Assembly (NCBI RefSeq): GCF_011926545.1
Contig: NZ_JAATIT010000002.1
Span: 1 to 64,000, forward strand
Direction: 5' to 3'
Source: Sphingopyxis italica
GTDB taxonomy: Bacteria > Pseudomonadota > Alphaproteobacteria > Sphingomonadales > Sphingomonadaceae
Length of the DNA stretch: 64,000 nucleotides
Part shown: in pieces, positions 1-9,879 of the stretch
How the letters are laid out: the number at the start of each line of letters is the position of its first letter
Position numbering within the stretch: position 1 is the first letter of the stretch
Notes under the pieces: generated by a model
Database searches by the model: none
What the model was told of the DNA's origin: nothing
The model's input: the letters and a program-made list of their open reading frames with translations, nothing else
Program-made: the position numbers and the translations under genes

Positions 1-94
1 GCTCCGCTGCACAGGCCATTGCTTACACCGCGCTCATGCGCAACAAAGCTGCTGGGCTCTAATCCCGGCTGGTGGAAACCAGGGGGTCACGTCA
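1..94 (+). mobile_element. probable 3' end of an insertion sequence
   Basis: An open frame entering from the left edge (first full codon at position 3) encodes 19 residues ending AAGL and stops at 60-62. About 30 bases later the sequence CAGGGGGTCACGTCA ends at 94. Read on the minus strand this begins TGACGTGACCCCCTGG, which resembles the TGA-starting ends of IS3-family elements. The minus-strand NTPase gene runs into this end and stops at a TGA inside it (87-89). The family assignment is inferred; the transposase fragment is too short to recognise, and the other end of the element lies outside the window. Confidence 0.45.
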
Positions 95-1085
95 CGATCG
101 CTCTACGCATTTCCTTTTCATCGTCAAAATAATGAAGCCTTCCTGCGCACACAATCGAAGTTTGAACTGGCGATTCTGAGAGAAAATTTGAAAGTAAAAT
201 CGATGCTGCGAGGCGTGCGTCACGCAAATTTCTCGTAGTTGAAGAAAGTTGCGTAGGAGACAGTTCGTCGAATCCATCGAGAATTAGCGTGGAGTACCCC
301 GCTCTCCATGCCGAAACTAACCGATGGGGCGATGGGTGCCCCAATTTCGTAGCGTGTCTAATTAGGGCTTCCGACGGATCAGTTTGTCCAAAATGATCGC
401 GAAGATTCAAATATATGGGAAATTGAGTGGTTTTATGATTTTCAAATAGAGAGTACATTTTATAGTAAATATGACGAAGAGCCATGCTCTTTCCCGCGCC
501 GTAGTCGCCTATTATAGCGCCTCTATACCCGGGCGACTGAATCTTTTTGCATATATCGCTTACAGAAATTTCAGAATTTCCCGCGCGGTCGCAAAATCTA
601 ACTTCGATGTACTCACTCAACGGGACATTTTTATCGTTATCATTGTCGGGATTCCGGATGCTCCCAAATGGATAATTCGAGCGAAGCCGAAGGAATTCTC
701 TTGCGTCAAAAAGTCTATTGTAAAGCGATTCGAAACCGCAAACTTCGATCGGACATCTTGCCCTTGCTCGTCCCTTGACCCCCTCTTCGATCTGATCCGC
801 AGTTGGCGGTTCCGCAGTAACAATCCATATTTTAACATTATGGGTTGGCTTTTCTCGGCGAATCTTCCCAACTAATTCTGAGCTTTTTCTGATATCATTT
901 TTTACCTTGTCGGTTTTCTTCGATACTGTAGCCTCAAAAATATGAACGCATTCCCCATCGTCGAAAAGCCCATCGCGTTCGCGACCGTCTGCATATCTGC
1001 TGTCGTTTGGGTTAACCCCAGGGAAAAGTTGTTTAGCAATTTTTCTGACCTCTTCTTCAAAGGCAGCATCGTTGCTAATGTTCAT
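87..1085 (-). pseudogene. nuclease-like/NACHT NTPase, 3'-truncated (possible defence gene)
   Basis: The 332 residues left carry an N-terminal region (about 1-130) that looks like a PD-(D/E)xK nuclease of the Mrr type: RDG at 37-39 and FEATVSKK at 50-57, although the usual ExK is here ExT. A P-loop NTPase core follows, with Walker A GDYGAGKS at 193-200, Walker B LILDGFDEL at 267-275 and a sensor-1-like segment ending in R316. The D-G-F-D-E Walker B is typical of NACHT/STAND ATPases, bacterial members of which include antiphage proteins. The reading frame ends 16 residues after R316, so the winged-helix and C-terminal sensor regions expected of the family are missing. Bases 87-94 appear to belong to an IS end. 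The start at 1085 has GGAGGG 9 bases upstream. The gene is visibly AT-richer than its neighbours, suggesting horizontal transfer. A defence role is inference, and the remaining fragment is probably non-functional. Confidence 0.65.
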
Positions 1086-1188
1086 GTCTCTTTACCCTCC
1101 ATCGCATAATGGGTAATTGAATATGGGCCGTTCCTGCTTTTGGCAACAGCAGCCTCGATTAACCCGTCAGGATGAGTTTACGCAGGGC

Positions 1189-1497
1189 ATGATCATAATC
1201 ACCGGCGATGTCATCCTCACTCCCGAACATCGCGAGCGCATGATCGCGCTCGGCGCCGAGCATAGTGCGCGGTCGCGCGGCGAGGCGGGGTGTCTGGCGC
1301 ATCATTGCCATGTCGATGTCGAAAACCCCGACCGGCTGATGTTCGTCGAGGAGTGGGAGAGCGTCGATGCGGTCCGCGCCCATTTTGCGCTGCCCGCGGC
1401 GCGCGACTTCGTCGCCGACATGCGCGCGCTGTCGCCGCATCCGCCGGTGATCCGGATTTATGCTGCCGAGGATATTACTGCGAAGTTGATGGGCTGA
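1189..1497 (+). CDS. antibiotic biosynthesis monooxygenase (ABM)-fold protein, YgiN-like
   Basis: A 102-residue protein with the single ABM ferredoxin-like domain: an early IIITGDVIL strand, the conserved CLAHHCHVDVENPD segment, FVEEWES, and an AHFALPAARDF helix. Family members include quinol monooxygenases and heme-degrading or antibiotic-tailoring enzymes; substrate cannot be told from sequence. I chose the ATG at 1189 because the domain begins there. An upstream ATG at 1117 would add 24 unrelated residues. It is convergent with uvrA, with paired hairpins between them. Confidence 0.8.
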   Translation: MIIITGDVILTPEHRERMIALGAEHSARSRGEAGCLAHHCHVDVENPDRLMFVEEWESVDAVRAHFALPAARDFVADMRALSPHPPVIRIYAAEDITAKLMG

Positions 1498-1501
1498 ATC
1501 T

Positions 1502-1597
1502 CCCCTCCCACTTGTGGGAGGGGTCGGGGGAGGGCATGTGTCCTTCGTGCGGAGAGGCAACAGGCCCTCCCCAAACCCCTCCCGTAAACGGGAGGGG
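1502..1597. terminator. double hairpin between convergent genes
   Basis: Two 10-bp perfect stems lie between the monooxygenase gene and uvrA. CCCCTCCCAC/GTGGGAGGGG is at 1502-1523 and CCCCTCCCGT/ACGGGAGGGG at 1576-1597. The segments between them (GGGGGAGGGC and GGCCCTCCCC) can also pair, giving one large cruciform. There is no long U tract, so this is a hairpin repeat that may act as a two-way terminator rather than a classical intrinsic one. Confidence 0.5.
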
Positions 1598-1601
1598 CTT
1601 C

Positions 1602-4493
1602 TTACTTCCCCAGCAGCGGCGCCAGATATTGGCCGGTGAAGCTGCGCTTCGCCTTCACCACCTGTTCGGGCGTTCCCGCCGCGACGATCTCGCCGCCCTT
1701 GACCCCGCCTTCGGGGCCGAGGTCGAGGATATAGTCGGCGGTCTTGATGACGTCGAGGTTATGCTCGATCACCACGACGCTGTTGCCCTGGTCGACGAGC
1801 GCCTGGAGCACTTCGAGCAGCTTGCGCACATCCTCGAAATGCAGGCCGGTGGTCGGCTCGTCGAGGATGTAGAGCGTCTGCCCGGTCGAGCGGCGCGACA
1901 ATTCCTTGGCGAGCTTGACGCGCTGCGCCTCGCCCCCCGACAGCGTCGTCGCCTGTTGCCCGACCTTGATATAGCCGAGCCCGACGCGGACGAGCATCGC
2001 CATCTTGTCGCGGATCGCGGGCACCGCCTTGAAGAAGTCCGCCGCATCCTCGACCGTCATGTCGAGCACGTCGGCGATGCTCATCCCCTTGAACTTCACC
2101 TCCAGCGTTTCGCGGTTGTAGCGTTTGCCGTGGCACGTCTCGCACGTCACATAGACGTCGGGCAGGAAGTGCATCTCGATCTTGATCAGCCCGTCGCCGG
2201 TGCAGGTCTCGCACCGCCCGCCCTTGACGTTGAAGCTGAAGCGCCCCGGCTTGTACCCGCGCGCCTGGCTTTCGGGCAGCCCCGCGAACCAGTCGCGGAT
2301 GATCGTGAAGGCGCCGGTATAAGTCGCGGGGTTGCTGCGCGGCGTGCGGCCGATCGGCGACTGGTCGATGTCGATGACCTTGTCGCAATGTTCGAGCCCT
2401 TTGAGGCTGTCGTGCGGTCCCGCGACCATCCGCGCGCCGTTGAGCACGCGCGCCGCGCTGGCGTAGAGTGTGTCGATGATCAGGCTCGACTTGCCCGACC
2501 CCGACAGGCCGGTGACGCAGGTGAAGGTGCCGAGCGGGATCTTCGCGGTGACATTCTGCAGATTGTTCGCCCGCGCGCCCTTGAGCACGAGGTCGAAGCC
2601 GTTACCGGGACGGCGGTGCTTCGGCACCTCGATCTTCTTCGCGCCGGTCAGATACGCCGCGGTCAGGCTCTTCGTGTTCTTGAGCACCTCGTCGAGCGAT
2701 CCCTCGGCGACGATCTCGCCGCCGTGGACGCCCGCGCCGGGGCCCATGTCGACGACATAATCGGCGTGGCGGATCGCATCCTCGTCATGCTCGACGACGA
2801 TGACGGTGTTGCCGAGGTCGCGGAGGCGCTTCAAGGTCGCGAGCAGCCGGTCGTTGTCGCGCTGATGCAGCCCGATGCTTGGTTCGTCGAGGACGTAGAG
2901 CACGCCTGACAGCCCCGAGCCGATTTGCGAGGCGAGGCGGATGCGCTGACTCTCACCGCCGCTGAGCGTGCCGCTGGTGCGGTTGAGATTGAGATAGTCG
3001 AGCCCGACATTGTTGAGGAAGCCGAGCCGCTCGTTGATCTCTTTCAGGATCGCTTTCGCAATCTGTTTCTGCGTGTCGTTCAGCTTTTCCTCGAGGGTGC
3101 TGAACCAGTTCAGCGCGTCGGCGACCGAGCGCTGCGCCGACATGCTGATGTCCTCGCCCGCGATCTTCACCGCGAGCGGTTCGGGGCGCAGCCGCGCGCC
3201 ATGGCAGGTCTCGCACGGATGCGGCGCCTGATATTTGCTCAGCTCCTCGCGCATCCACGCGCTTTCGGTCTGCAGCAGGCGGCGGTTGAGATTGCCGATG
3301 ACGCCCTCGAACGCCTTGTGCGTCGTATAGCTGCGGCGTCCGTCCTTGAAGGTCAACTCGACGGGCTTGCCGCCGCTGCCATAGAGGATGATGAGTTGAA
3401 CCTCGCCCGGCAAATCCTGCCACGGCGTCGTCAGGTCGAAGCCGTACGCTTTGCCGAGGCTTTCGAGCACCTGCATATAGTAAGGCGAGGGCGGGTTCGA
3501 TTTCGCCCACGGCACGACCGCGCCCTTTTTCAGGCTCAGCGCATGGTTGGGGACGACGAGGTCGGGGTCGAACTCCTGCCGCTCGCCGAGCCCGTCGCAC
3601 GCGGGGCAGGCGCCCTGCGGCGCGTTGAAGCTGAACAGCCGCGGCTCGATCTCGGCGATCGTGAAGCCCGAGACGGGGCAGGCGAATTTCTCGGAGAAAA
3701 TCAGGCGGTTGGCGGGGATGCCCGCGCCCTTCATCGCGCCGCCGGTGTCCTCCTCCTCGCGCCCCGGTACCGGGCCGTCGGCGAGGTCGACATAGGCGAG
3801 ACCTTCGGCAAGTTTCAGCGCGGTCTCGAAGCTGTCGGCGAGCCGCGTTTCGAGGCCTTCGCGCACCGCGACGCGGTCGACGACGACCTCGATGTCATGC
3901 TTGTATTTCTTGTCGAGGCTGGGCGCCTCGCCGATCTCGTAGAATTCGCCGTCGATGCGGACGCGCGTGAAGCCGTCCTTCTGCCACTGCGCAAGTTCCT
4001 TCTTATACTCGCCCTTGCGGCCGCGGACGACGGGCGCGAGCAGATAGGCGCGGGTGCCTTCGGGCAGTTCCATCACGCGATCGACCATCTGGCTGACCGT
4101 CTGCGCCGAAATCGGTTCGCCGGTGGCGGGCGAATAGGGAATGCCGACGCGCGCCCAGAGCAGGCGCATATAGTCGTAGATCTCGGTCACCGTCGCGACG
4201 GTCGAGCGCGGGTTGCGCGAGGTCGTCTTCTGCTCGATGCTGATCGCCGGCGACAGCCCGTCGATATGCTCGACATCGGGCTTCTGCATCATTTCGAGGA
4301 ACTGGCGCGCGTAGGCCGACAGGCTCTCGACATAGCGCCGCTGTCCCTCGGCATAGATGGTGTCGAAGGCGAGTGACGATTTGCCGCTGCCCGACAGACC
4401 GGTGATGACGATCAGCGCGTCGCGCGGCAGGTCGACGTCGACGCCCTTGAGATTATGCTCGCGCGCGCCGCGAACCTTGATGTGGGTCAGCAT
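1602..4493 (-). CDS. uvrA: excinuclease ABC subunit A
   Basis: UvrA is the damage-recognition ATPase of nucleotide excision repair. It acts as a dimer with UvrB on DNA. The 963-residue protein has the expected two ABC modules: Walker [10 protein letters not shown] at 32-40 and a second GLSGSGKSS around residue 660, each with an LSGGE signature ([10 protein letters not shown] and [10 protein letters not shown]). It also has zinc-binding CxxC pairs (CPACDG, CETCHG, CETCTG). An in-frame extension up to 5042 exists, but [14 protein letters not shown] at 4493 is the canonical UvrA start. A LexA-type box lies 53 bases upstream, so SOS induction is expected. The length is normal for the family. Confidence 0.97.
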   Translation of the reverse strand: MLTHIKVRGAREHNLKGVDVDLPRDALIVITGLSGSGKSSLAFDTIYAEGQRRYVESLSAYARQFLEMMQKPDVEHIDGLSPAISIEQKTTSRNPRSTVATVTEIYDYMRLLWARVGIPYSPATGEPISAQTVSQMVDRVMELPEGTRAYLLAPVVRGRKGEYKKELAQWQKDGFTRVRIDGEFYEIGEAPSLDKKYKHDIEVVVDRVAVREGLETRLADSFETALKLAEGLAYVDLADGPVPGREEEDTGGAMKGAGIPANRLIFSEKFACPVSGFTIAEIEPRLFSFNAPQGACPACDGLGERQEFDPDLVVPNHALSLKKGAVVPWAKSNPPSPYYMQVLESLGKAYGFDLTTPWQDLPGEVQLIILYGSGGKPVELTFKDGRRSYTTHKAFEGVIGNLNRRLLQTESAWMREELSKYQAPHPCETCHGARLRPEPLAVKIAGEDISMSAQRSVADALNWFSTLEEKLNDTQKQIAKAILKEINERLGFLNNVGLDYLNLNRTSGTLSGGESQRIRLASQIGSGLSGVLYVLDEPSIGLHQRDNDRLLATLKRLRDLGNTVIVVEHDEDAIRHADYVVDMGPGAGVHGGEIVAEGSLDEVLKNTKSLTAAYLTGAKKIEVPKHRRPGNGFDLVLKGARANNLQNVTAKIPLGTFTCVTGLSGSGKSSLIIDTLYASAARVLNGARMVAGPHDSLKGLEHCDKVIDIDQSPIGRTPRSNPATYTGAFTIIRDWFAGLPESQARGYKPGRFSFNVKGGRCETCTGDGLIKIEMHFLPDVYVTCETCHGKRYNRETLEVKFKGMSIADVLDMTVEDAADFFKAVPAIRDKMAMLVRVGLGYIKVGQQATTLSGGEAQRVKLAKELSRRSTGQTLYILDEPTTGLHFEDVRKLLEVLQALVDQGNSVVVIEHNLDVIKTADYILDLGPEGGVKGGEIVAAGTPEQVVKAKRSFTGQYLAPLLGK

Positions 4494-4545
4494 TGGGAAA
4501 ACCCATGCTGACGGAAAATATGGGTGAGACTCATGGGAGGGGTTT

Positions 4546-4560
4546 GTTCCAGATTTGTTC
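4546..4560 (-). promoter_or_regulatory. LexA (SOS) box upstream of uvrA
   Basis: GTTC, seven bases, GTTC (GTTCCAGATTTGTTC) matches the alphaproteobacterial LexA operator GTTC-N7-GTTC exactly. It sits 53-67 bases upstream of the uvrA start. The lexA gene at 50.8 kb carries a matching site. The rest of the 4494-4763 gap shows no other gene or clear structure. Confidence 0.8.
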
Positions 4561-4763
4561 TGATGGCGCAAGAGCGGTTTGCGCCCGTTCGCCGCATAGA
4601 TAGGGGGCCGGATGCGACGCCGCAATGCGGGTGTTTCCACCAACCCCACAAAGGCTTCGACCAGCGTCGGCCCGCTCGCTTGACCCTTCGTCCCGGCAGG
4701 CGGACAAATACGCCATGCGCGCCGCCTTGATCGGACGGCGCCGGGGAATGGGAGACTGGGGAT

Positions 4764-6845
4764 ATGAAGAATTTTACTTCGAGCGTCGCGGGACTGGCGA
4801 TTGCGGCAGCGTTGATTGCGACGCCCACCATGGCGAATGATGTAAATGCGCGCGGTGCTCTCAAGGCGGCGGCGGAAACGGGCGAAGGCGATGCTTCGGC
4901 GGAAGGCGCGCTGACGGCGCTGACCTTCGGCAAATGGGGCGTCGACCTCGGCGCGCGCGACACGTCGGTGAAGCCGGGCGACGATTTCGACAAATATGCC
5001 AACGGCGGCTGGTTCGCCCGAACCGAGATCCCGGCCGACCAAGCCTCGGCGGGGGTCGATTATGACGTCTATAATCTGACCCAGCGCCAGCTTCGCCAGC
5101 TTGTCACAAGCGCGCCCGCGGCGAGCCAGGTCGGCGGCCTTTACCAGAGCTTCATGGACGACGCGCGGGTCGAGGCGCTGGGCACAAAGCCGCTAATGGC
5201 CGACATCGCCGCGGTCGCCGTGATCAAGGACAAGAGCGCGATGGCGCGCTTCATGGGCGGCACCCAAGGGACGTTCGGTTCGACGATCGTCAGCGGCGGG
5301 CCCTATGCCGACACCGCCGATCCGACGGTCAATGTGCTGTGGCTGGGGCAGGCGGGGATCGGCCTGCCCGAGCGCGACTATTATCTCAATGACAGTTTCA
5401 AGCCGCAGCGCGATGCCTATCGCGCCTATATCGCGCGCACGATGAAGATGGCGGGTAATGCCGACCCCGAAAAAGCCGCCGATGCGATCATGGCGTTCGA
5501 GACCGAGATCGCGAAAGTCAGCTGGGCGATCGCCGACCGCCGTGACATCGGCAAGATCAACAACCCGATGTCGTCGGACGAGCTTGCCGCCTATGCGCCG
5601 GGGCTCGACTGGAAGGCGTGGTTCGCCGGCGCCGGCATTGCGCCGCAGAAACGTATCATCGTTAACGAAAAGACCGCGGTACGCGACATCGCGGCGCTCT
5701 ATGCCAAAACCCCGCTCGACACGATCAAGCTGTGGCAGCAGTTCCACGTCGCCGACAATGCCGCGCCCTATCTCGACAAGGCGTTCGTCGACAGCCGTTT
5801 CGAATATACGAAGGCGCTGAGCGGGGTGGGCGAACTGCGCCCACGCTGGAAGCGCGGGTTGACGCTGGTGGACGGGAGCCTCGGCGAACTGGTCGGCGAA
5901 ACCTATTCGAAGCAATATTTTCCGGCGAGCGCGAAGGCGAAGATGGAGGTGCTCGTCGCCAATCTGAAGCTTGCGATGGGCGATCGCATCCGGGCCAACA
6001 GCTGGATGGCGCCCGCGACGAAGGATGCGGCGCTGGCGAAGCTCGCGAAGATGGACGTCATGGTCGGCTATCCCGACAAATGGCGCGACTATTCGGCGCT
6101 GAAGATCGACCCCGCCGATCTTTACGGCAATGTGAAGCGCAGCGCCGCCTTCGAATATGCCTATGCGCTGTCGGACCTTAATAAACCGGTCGATCGCAAG
6201 AAATGGGCGATGAATCCGCAGACGGTGAACGCCTATAATGGCGGACTGGAGAACAAGATCGTGTTCCCGGCGGGAATCCTGCAGGCGCCCTATTTCAGCG
6301 AGAGCGTCGACGATGCGGTCAATTACGGCGCGATCGGTGCGGTGATCGGCCATGAAATCACGCATGGTTTCGACGATCAGGGCCGCAAGATCGACGCCGA
6401 GGGCGCGGTGCGCGACTGGTGGACGGCGGAGGACGCGGCGCGCTTCGATGCCCAGGCAAAGGCGTTCGGCGCGCAATATGCGACTTATGAGGCCGCGCCG
6501 GGCGCCTTCATCAATCCCGACCTGACGATGGGCGAGAATATCGCCGATCTGGCGGGGCTCGAGGTCGCATACGACGCCTATCACCGCTCGCTGGGCGGCA
6601 AGGAAGCGCCGGTGATCGATGGGCTGACCGGCGATCAGCGCTTCTTCCTCGCTTTTGCGCAGGCATGGCGTGACAAGGCGCGCGAGGATGCGATCAAGCA
6701 GCAGGTCGCGAGCGATCCGCACAGCCCGGCGCGCTGGCGCATCATCGGGCCCGTGCGCAATGTCGATGCGTGGTACAAGGCGTTTGGCGTTGAAGCGGGC
6801 GCAAAATATTATCTGACGCCCGAGGCGCGCACGAAAATCTGGTAG
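4764..6845 (+). CDS. secreted M13-family zinc metalloendopeptidase (PepO/neprilysin-like)
   Basis: A 693-residue exported peptidase. It begins with a signal peptide ([10 protein letters not shown], hydrophobic core, PTMA-N cleavage region near 24). The zinc motif is HEITH at 530-534 and the third ligand is in ENIADLAG with E591. Other family blocks are present: [29 protein letters not shown], and the C-terminal [11 protein letters not shown]. Family enzymes cleave small peptides in the periplasm or outside the cell. The usual C-terminal C-x-V/I-W is present as KIW without the cysteine, as in many bacterial members. GGGGA lies upstream of the ATG. It stands alone, convergent with the BCCT transporter. 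Confidence 0.93.
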   Translation: MKNFTSSVAGLAIAAALIATPTMANDVNARGALKAAAETGEGDASAEGALTALTFGKWGVDLGARDTSVKPGDDFDKYANGGWFARTEIPADQASAGVDYDVYNLTQRQLRQLVTSAPAASQVGGLYQSFMDDARVEALGTKPLMADIAAVAVIKDKSAMARFMGGTQGTFGSTIVSGGPYADTADPTVNVLWLGQAGIGLPERDYYLNDSFKPQRDAYRAYIARTMKMAGNADPEKAADAIMAFETEIAKVSWAIADRRDIGKINNPMSSDELAAYAPGLDWKAWFAGAGIAPQKRIIVNEKTAVRDIAALYAKTPLDTIKLWQQFHVADNAAPYLDKAFVDSRFEYTKALSGVGELRPRWKRGLTLVDGSLGELVGETYSKQYFPASAKAKMEVLVANLKLAMGDRIRANSWMAPATKDAALAKLAKMDVMVGYPDKWRDYSALKIDPADLYGNVKRSAAFEYAYALSDLNKPVDRKKWAMNPQTVNAYNGGLENKIVFPAGILQAPYFSESVDDAVNYGAIGAVIGHEITHGFDDQGRKIDAEGAVRDWWTAEDAARFDAQAKAFGAQYATYEAAPGAFINPDLTMGENIADLAGLEVAYDAYHRSLGGKEAPVIDGLTGDQRFFLAFAQAWRDKAREDAIKQQVASDPHSPARWRIIGPVRNVDAWYKAFGVEAGAKYYLTPEARTKIW

Positions 6846-6861
6846 TCCTGAGGCCCCTTTC

Positions 6862-8394
6862 TCAGGATCGGGCGGGGGCGGCTTCGTGCCGTCCCCGTAC
6901 CGCCATCACGGTGAGCGAGAGTGCGGCGCCGACGATCACGAACAGCGCGGGGAAGCCGCCGAGCACCGACATCATGCGGATGCCGTCGAGCCCGCCGCCC
7001 GCGACGAGAACCAGCGCGACAAGGCCGACGGTCACGCCCCACACCGCCTGCACCCACAAGGGCGCTTCGGGGCGTTCGGGGGAGATGCCGTGCGTCGACA
7101 GCGCGCTCATCGCCGACACATTGGCGTCGGCGCCCGCGACGTAAGAGAGGAAGATCGCGAACAGCACGATCGCCGCGACGACGGGGCCTCCGCCGAGCGC
7201 ACTGAACAGGCGGAACAGCACGGGATCGGGGCCCTGCGCGGTAAGGATCGCATAGAGGCCGGCGCCGCTTTGCTGGTCGAGCGCGATCGTCGCGCCGGCG
7301 ATCGCGGTCATCCACACCGCGCCGAACAGCGACGGCAGGATCAGGTTGTACAGGATGAAGGCGCGCACGCTGTATCCGACGGCGAGACGGCCGAGGAAGA
7401 GCGCGGTGACCGGCGCCCAGGCGAACCAGTTGGCCCAGTTGAAGATCGTCCATTGGCGGTGCCAGTCGGTGTCGACGTCGAGGCCGAGGTTGCGGGGGAG
7501 GAAGGTCTGGAAGTAATCGAAGGTGCCGCGGAGCGCGAGCTCGAGCATCGAGGCGGTGGGGCCAGCGAGCAGGACGAAGGCGATGATCGCGAAGAAAATC
7601 CAGGTGTTGAGCACCGAAAGGCCGGCGATGCCCTTTTGTACGCCGGTCGCTGCCGAGATGAGGAAGCTCGCGACGATCGCCGCCGCGATCGCCCAGCGCA
7701 GTGCGGTGCCGCCGTCGAAACCGCCGATCCCCTCGACCCCGCCGGCGAGCGCGAGCAGGCCGGCGCCGAGCGAGGCGGCCATGCCGGCGACGAGCGCGTA
7801 GAGGCAGATGATGTCGATCCCGGTGCCGACGGGGCCATGCGCGCGCTGGCCGAGCAGGGGGACGAAGAGCGACGACAGGCTGAACGGTTCGCGGCGGTTG
7901 TAATAGACGAGCGCGAAGGCGAGCCCGGCGACGGTGTAGATGGCGTAGGGCGTCAGCGTCCAGTGGAGGAACATCGTCGACATGGCGAAGGTCGCGGCGG
8001 CGTCGCTGCCGGGTTCGAGCCCCAGCATTGCGGGCGGATCGTTGAGATGGAACAAGGGCTCGGCCGCGCCCCAGAAAAGGATGCCGGTCGCGATCGTGGT
8101 GCAGAGCGTCACCGCGAACCAGCGCCAGCGCGAGAGGATGGGCGCGGCGTCCGGCCCCCCGATGATCCGCCCGCCGAGCGGCGAGAGCGCGATGCCCGCG
8201 AGCAGCGCGAGAAAGCCGATCCCGGCCCAGGCGAAGAGCGGCGAGAAATTGCCGAGAATCCAGTCGTTGATCGCGGTTTCTGCCGCGAGCACGGCCGGCC
8301 CCTGCCACAGGCTGAGGATGACGGCGGCGAGAAGCACCGCGAGCGGCGTGAAGAATACCGGGCGATTGAGCGGGTGTTTCGGGAGTGCTGGCAA
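6862..8394 (-). CDS. BCCT-family betaine/carnitine/choline transporter
   Basis: A polytopic inner-membrane carrier with about 12 hydrophobic segments. The BCCT signature is clear in WTIFNWANWFAWAPV followed by FLGRLAVGYSVRAFI. Family members take up glycine betaine, carnitine or choline, coupled to sodium or protons, or exchange them. The substrate cannot be assigned. The start is uncertain: an in-frame TTG at 8394 gives 510 residues (MPALPKHPLNRP, usual family length). A GTG at 8475 would give 537, and the longest frame (8664) would overlap the divergent gene at 8526. Confidence 0.88.
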   Translation of the reverse strand: MPALPKHPLNRPVFFTPLAVLLAAVILSLWQGPAVLAAETAINDWILGNFSPLFAWAGIGFLALLAGIALSPLGGRIIGGPDAAPILSRWRWFAVTLCTTIATGILFWGAAEPLFHLNDPPAMLGLEPGSDAAATFAMSTMFLHWTLTPYAIYTVAGLAFALVYYNRREPFSLSSLFVPLLGQRAHGPVGTGIDIICLYALVAGMAASLGAGLLALAGGVEGIGGFDGGTALRWAIAAAIVASFLISAATGVQKGIAGLSVLNTWIFFAIIAFVLLAGPTASMLELALRGTFDYFQTFLPRNLGLDVDTDWHRQWTIFNWANWFAWAPVTALFLGRLAVGYSVRAFILYNLILPSLFGAVWMTAIAGATIALDQQSGAGLYAILTAQGPDPVLFRLFSALGGGPVVAAIVLFAIFLSYVAGADANVSAMSALSTHGISPERPEAPLWVQAVWGVTVGLVALVLVAGGGLDGIRMMSVLGGFPALFVIVGAALSLTVMAVRGRHEAAPARS

Positions 8395-8525
8395 AGGGTC
8401 GGCCGATCGGACAGGATGGAGGCGTCCAGCATGGCGGCTGCCCGATCCGAGGTCAATTCGGGCGGAACGGTCCACCGGGCCACGCGTTCGATCGCCGGAA
8501 CCGATATTTTGAAGGAGTGACTTCG

Positions 8526-8957
8526 ATGACCAGAAGGATTTGGACGGCGGCCGCCGCCTTCGCGCTGCTCGCTTCGGGCCAGGCGATGGCCTGGCAGACG
8601 CCCGAGGCGGCACCGGCAGCCGAACCCGCCCCCGCACCCGAAGCCGCCGGAGAAGAGACGGCACCCGACGGCACGACGCCCGAGGAGCGCGCGAATACCG
8701 CGCGGCTCAACGCCGCGCAGGCCTCGCGCGCCCGCGCCGACAATACGACCTATGCGCAGGAAGTGTCGGCGGCGCAGCAGCAGGTGGCGCACGACCAGCA
8801 GGTCTATACCGACGAAACCGCGGCCTATGAGGCCGAAAAGGCGCGCGTCGCCGCCATGTCGGCCGAAGAACGGATCCAATGGGAAGCCGATGCCGCGGCG
8901 TGCAAGGCGGGCGATACGACGCGCTGCGCGCCGCCCGCGCCGGTGCCGCCGCAGTAG
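8526..8957 (+). CDS. small secreted Ala/Pro/Glu-rich protein, unknown function
   Basis: A 143-residue protein with a clean signal peptide (MTRRIW, hydrophobic core, GQAMA-W). A Pro/Ala/Glu-rich linker follows. The C-terminal half is a charged alanine-rich helix with possible coiled-coil character (EERANTARLNAAQ to EKARVAAMSAEER). It ends with a pair of cysteines (AACKAGDTTRC) in a short loop, perhaps a disulfide. GAAGGAG lies 8 bases before the ATG. I do not recognise the family. It is probably periplasmic. Confidence 0.7.
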   Translation: MTRRIWTAAAAFALLASGQAMAWQTPEAAPAAEPAPAPEAAGEETAPDGTTPEERANTARLNAAQASRARADNTTYAQEVSAAQQQVAHDQQVYTDETAAYEAEKARVAAMSAEERIQWEADAAACKAGDTTRCAPPAPVPPQ

Positions 8958-8984
8958 GGGTGGAGCGCGATCTTTTTTTTGATC

Positions 8985-9058
8985 GTCATCCCGGAAGGCC
9001 GGGACCTCGCCGGTGCGTCAACACGATAGGGTGAGATCCCGGCCTTCGCCGGGATGAC
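8985..9058. repeat. palindromic REP-like repeat, family 1, copy 1
   Basis: Arms GTCATCCCGG and CCGGGATGAC enclose two smaller hairpins (the inner core is GGCCGGGACCTC facing GAGATCCCGGCC). Related copies occur at 17325-17398, 28189-28265, 39034-39111 and 44891-44922, all intergenic. A T8 run lies just before it (8972-8979). Confidence 0.8.
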
Positions 9059-9081
9059 GGAAGAGAGGCGACGTCTTTCGT

Positions 9082-9726
9082 TCAAAGATGATCAGGGTCG
9101 AAAGAGCTTGGGTCGAGGCCGATAAGGCTCTCCCCTGAAGGGGAGGAGCCTGATTTTATTGCGGGTTGGATGGGTGGGTCGGCGCTGTGCATTGTCGGCG
9201 GATTCATGCCATTGCTTTCGGGGGTGACCGTTTCGAGCGGATCGGGGAAGCGGCCGCCATATCGATAGCCGTCGTGGGCGGGTTCGGGGGCGAGCTCGGC
9301 CGGCGGCGGTGCGTCGATCTCGACGGCGCCCAGCTCGCGAAAGGCGCCGTCCATCCTCGGCTCGCGTTCGGCGCGGAGCCTGGCCGCGACTCCATAGCTG
9401 TCGGGGCATCCGATGCACGGCGCGGCGGTCGCGCCCTGCCGCACGCGCGCGTCCGGATTGGCGCTGTACTGCGTGAAGGAGGCGGAATCAGCGCCCCCGC
9501 GAACTGCCGCGAGCGGCTTGGCGACCGTTTCGCCCAGCAGCAGCCCGATGAGCGTTCCGGCGAGCGCAAGCAAGAGCAAGCGGACCAGAATTTCGCCGCC
9601 GCGCCGACTCGCCGCGAAAGATAATTTCCACGCCACCGGCTGATTTGGCCCCAAGCGCGCGCGCGATGCAAGCTTGGCGCCATGATATTGCCCCGCCGTC
9701 GGCCATTCGTCGACGGCTGGAAGCAT
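9082..9726 (-). CDS. hypothetical single-pass membrane protein
   Basis: About 214 residues. A short N-terminal cytoplasmic part precedes one strong membrane segment (VRLLLLALAGTLIGLLLG). The long extracytoplasmic tail is Pro/Ala/Glu-rich and has one CIGC pair (APCIGCPDSYG). I do not recognise it. The ATG at 9726 has GGAC just upstream; a TTG at 9768 or a GTG at 9636 are alternatives. The 3' end overlaps a hairpin (9126-9150), so the true C-terminus deserves caution. Confidence 0.5.
   Translation of the reverse strand: MLPAVDEWPTAGQYHGAKLASRARLGPNQPVAWKLSFAASRRGGEILVRLLLLALAGTLIGLLLGETVAKPLAAVRGGADSASFTQYSANPDARVRQGATAAPCIGCPDSYGVAARLRAEREPRMDGAFRELGAVEIDAPPPAELAPEPAHDGYRYGGRFPDPLETVTPESNGMNPPTMHSADPPIQPAIKSGSSPSGESLIGLDPSSFDPDHL
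9126..9160 (+). terminator. possible intrinsic terminator
   Basis: GGCTCTCCCCT, GA, AGGGGAGGAGCC forms an 11-bp stem with one mismatch and is followed by TGATTTTATT. On the plus strand it could end transcripts from the 8526 gene. It lies inside the 3' part of the minus-strand hypothetical frame. Confidence 0.4.
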
Positions 9727-9879
9727 TTCGTCCGTAAATCGAGCGGCCGTTCGCCCCGATCGATCCAAGGATGAATCCCGTGGCGTCCAGGGCGTATCAC
9801 CCGTGTTGCGGGATATCGGAAGACGGTCTCCCCGGTCCGCGATCCGGTATCCCGCATCCCTTGTAGAGAGGACTCCCCC

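Noticed and set aside
471..875. 134-codon plus-strand frame in the AT-rich region
   Set aside because: Antisense to the nuclease-NACHT gene, whose P-loop motifs are convincing; no ribosome site or domain.
1290..2909. Long plus-strand frame of 539 codons
   Set aside because: Antisense to uvrA. The translation is Arg/Ala/Asp-rich and has no domain; high GC makes such shadow frames common.
4494..5042. N-terminal extension of uvrA
   Set aside because: It would run through the SOS box and overlap the M13 peptidase gene; family start is at 4493.
6886..8520. 544-codon plus-strand frame
   Set aside because: Antisense to the BCCT transporter, composed of Arg/Glu/Gly/Asp runs with no recognisable fold.
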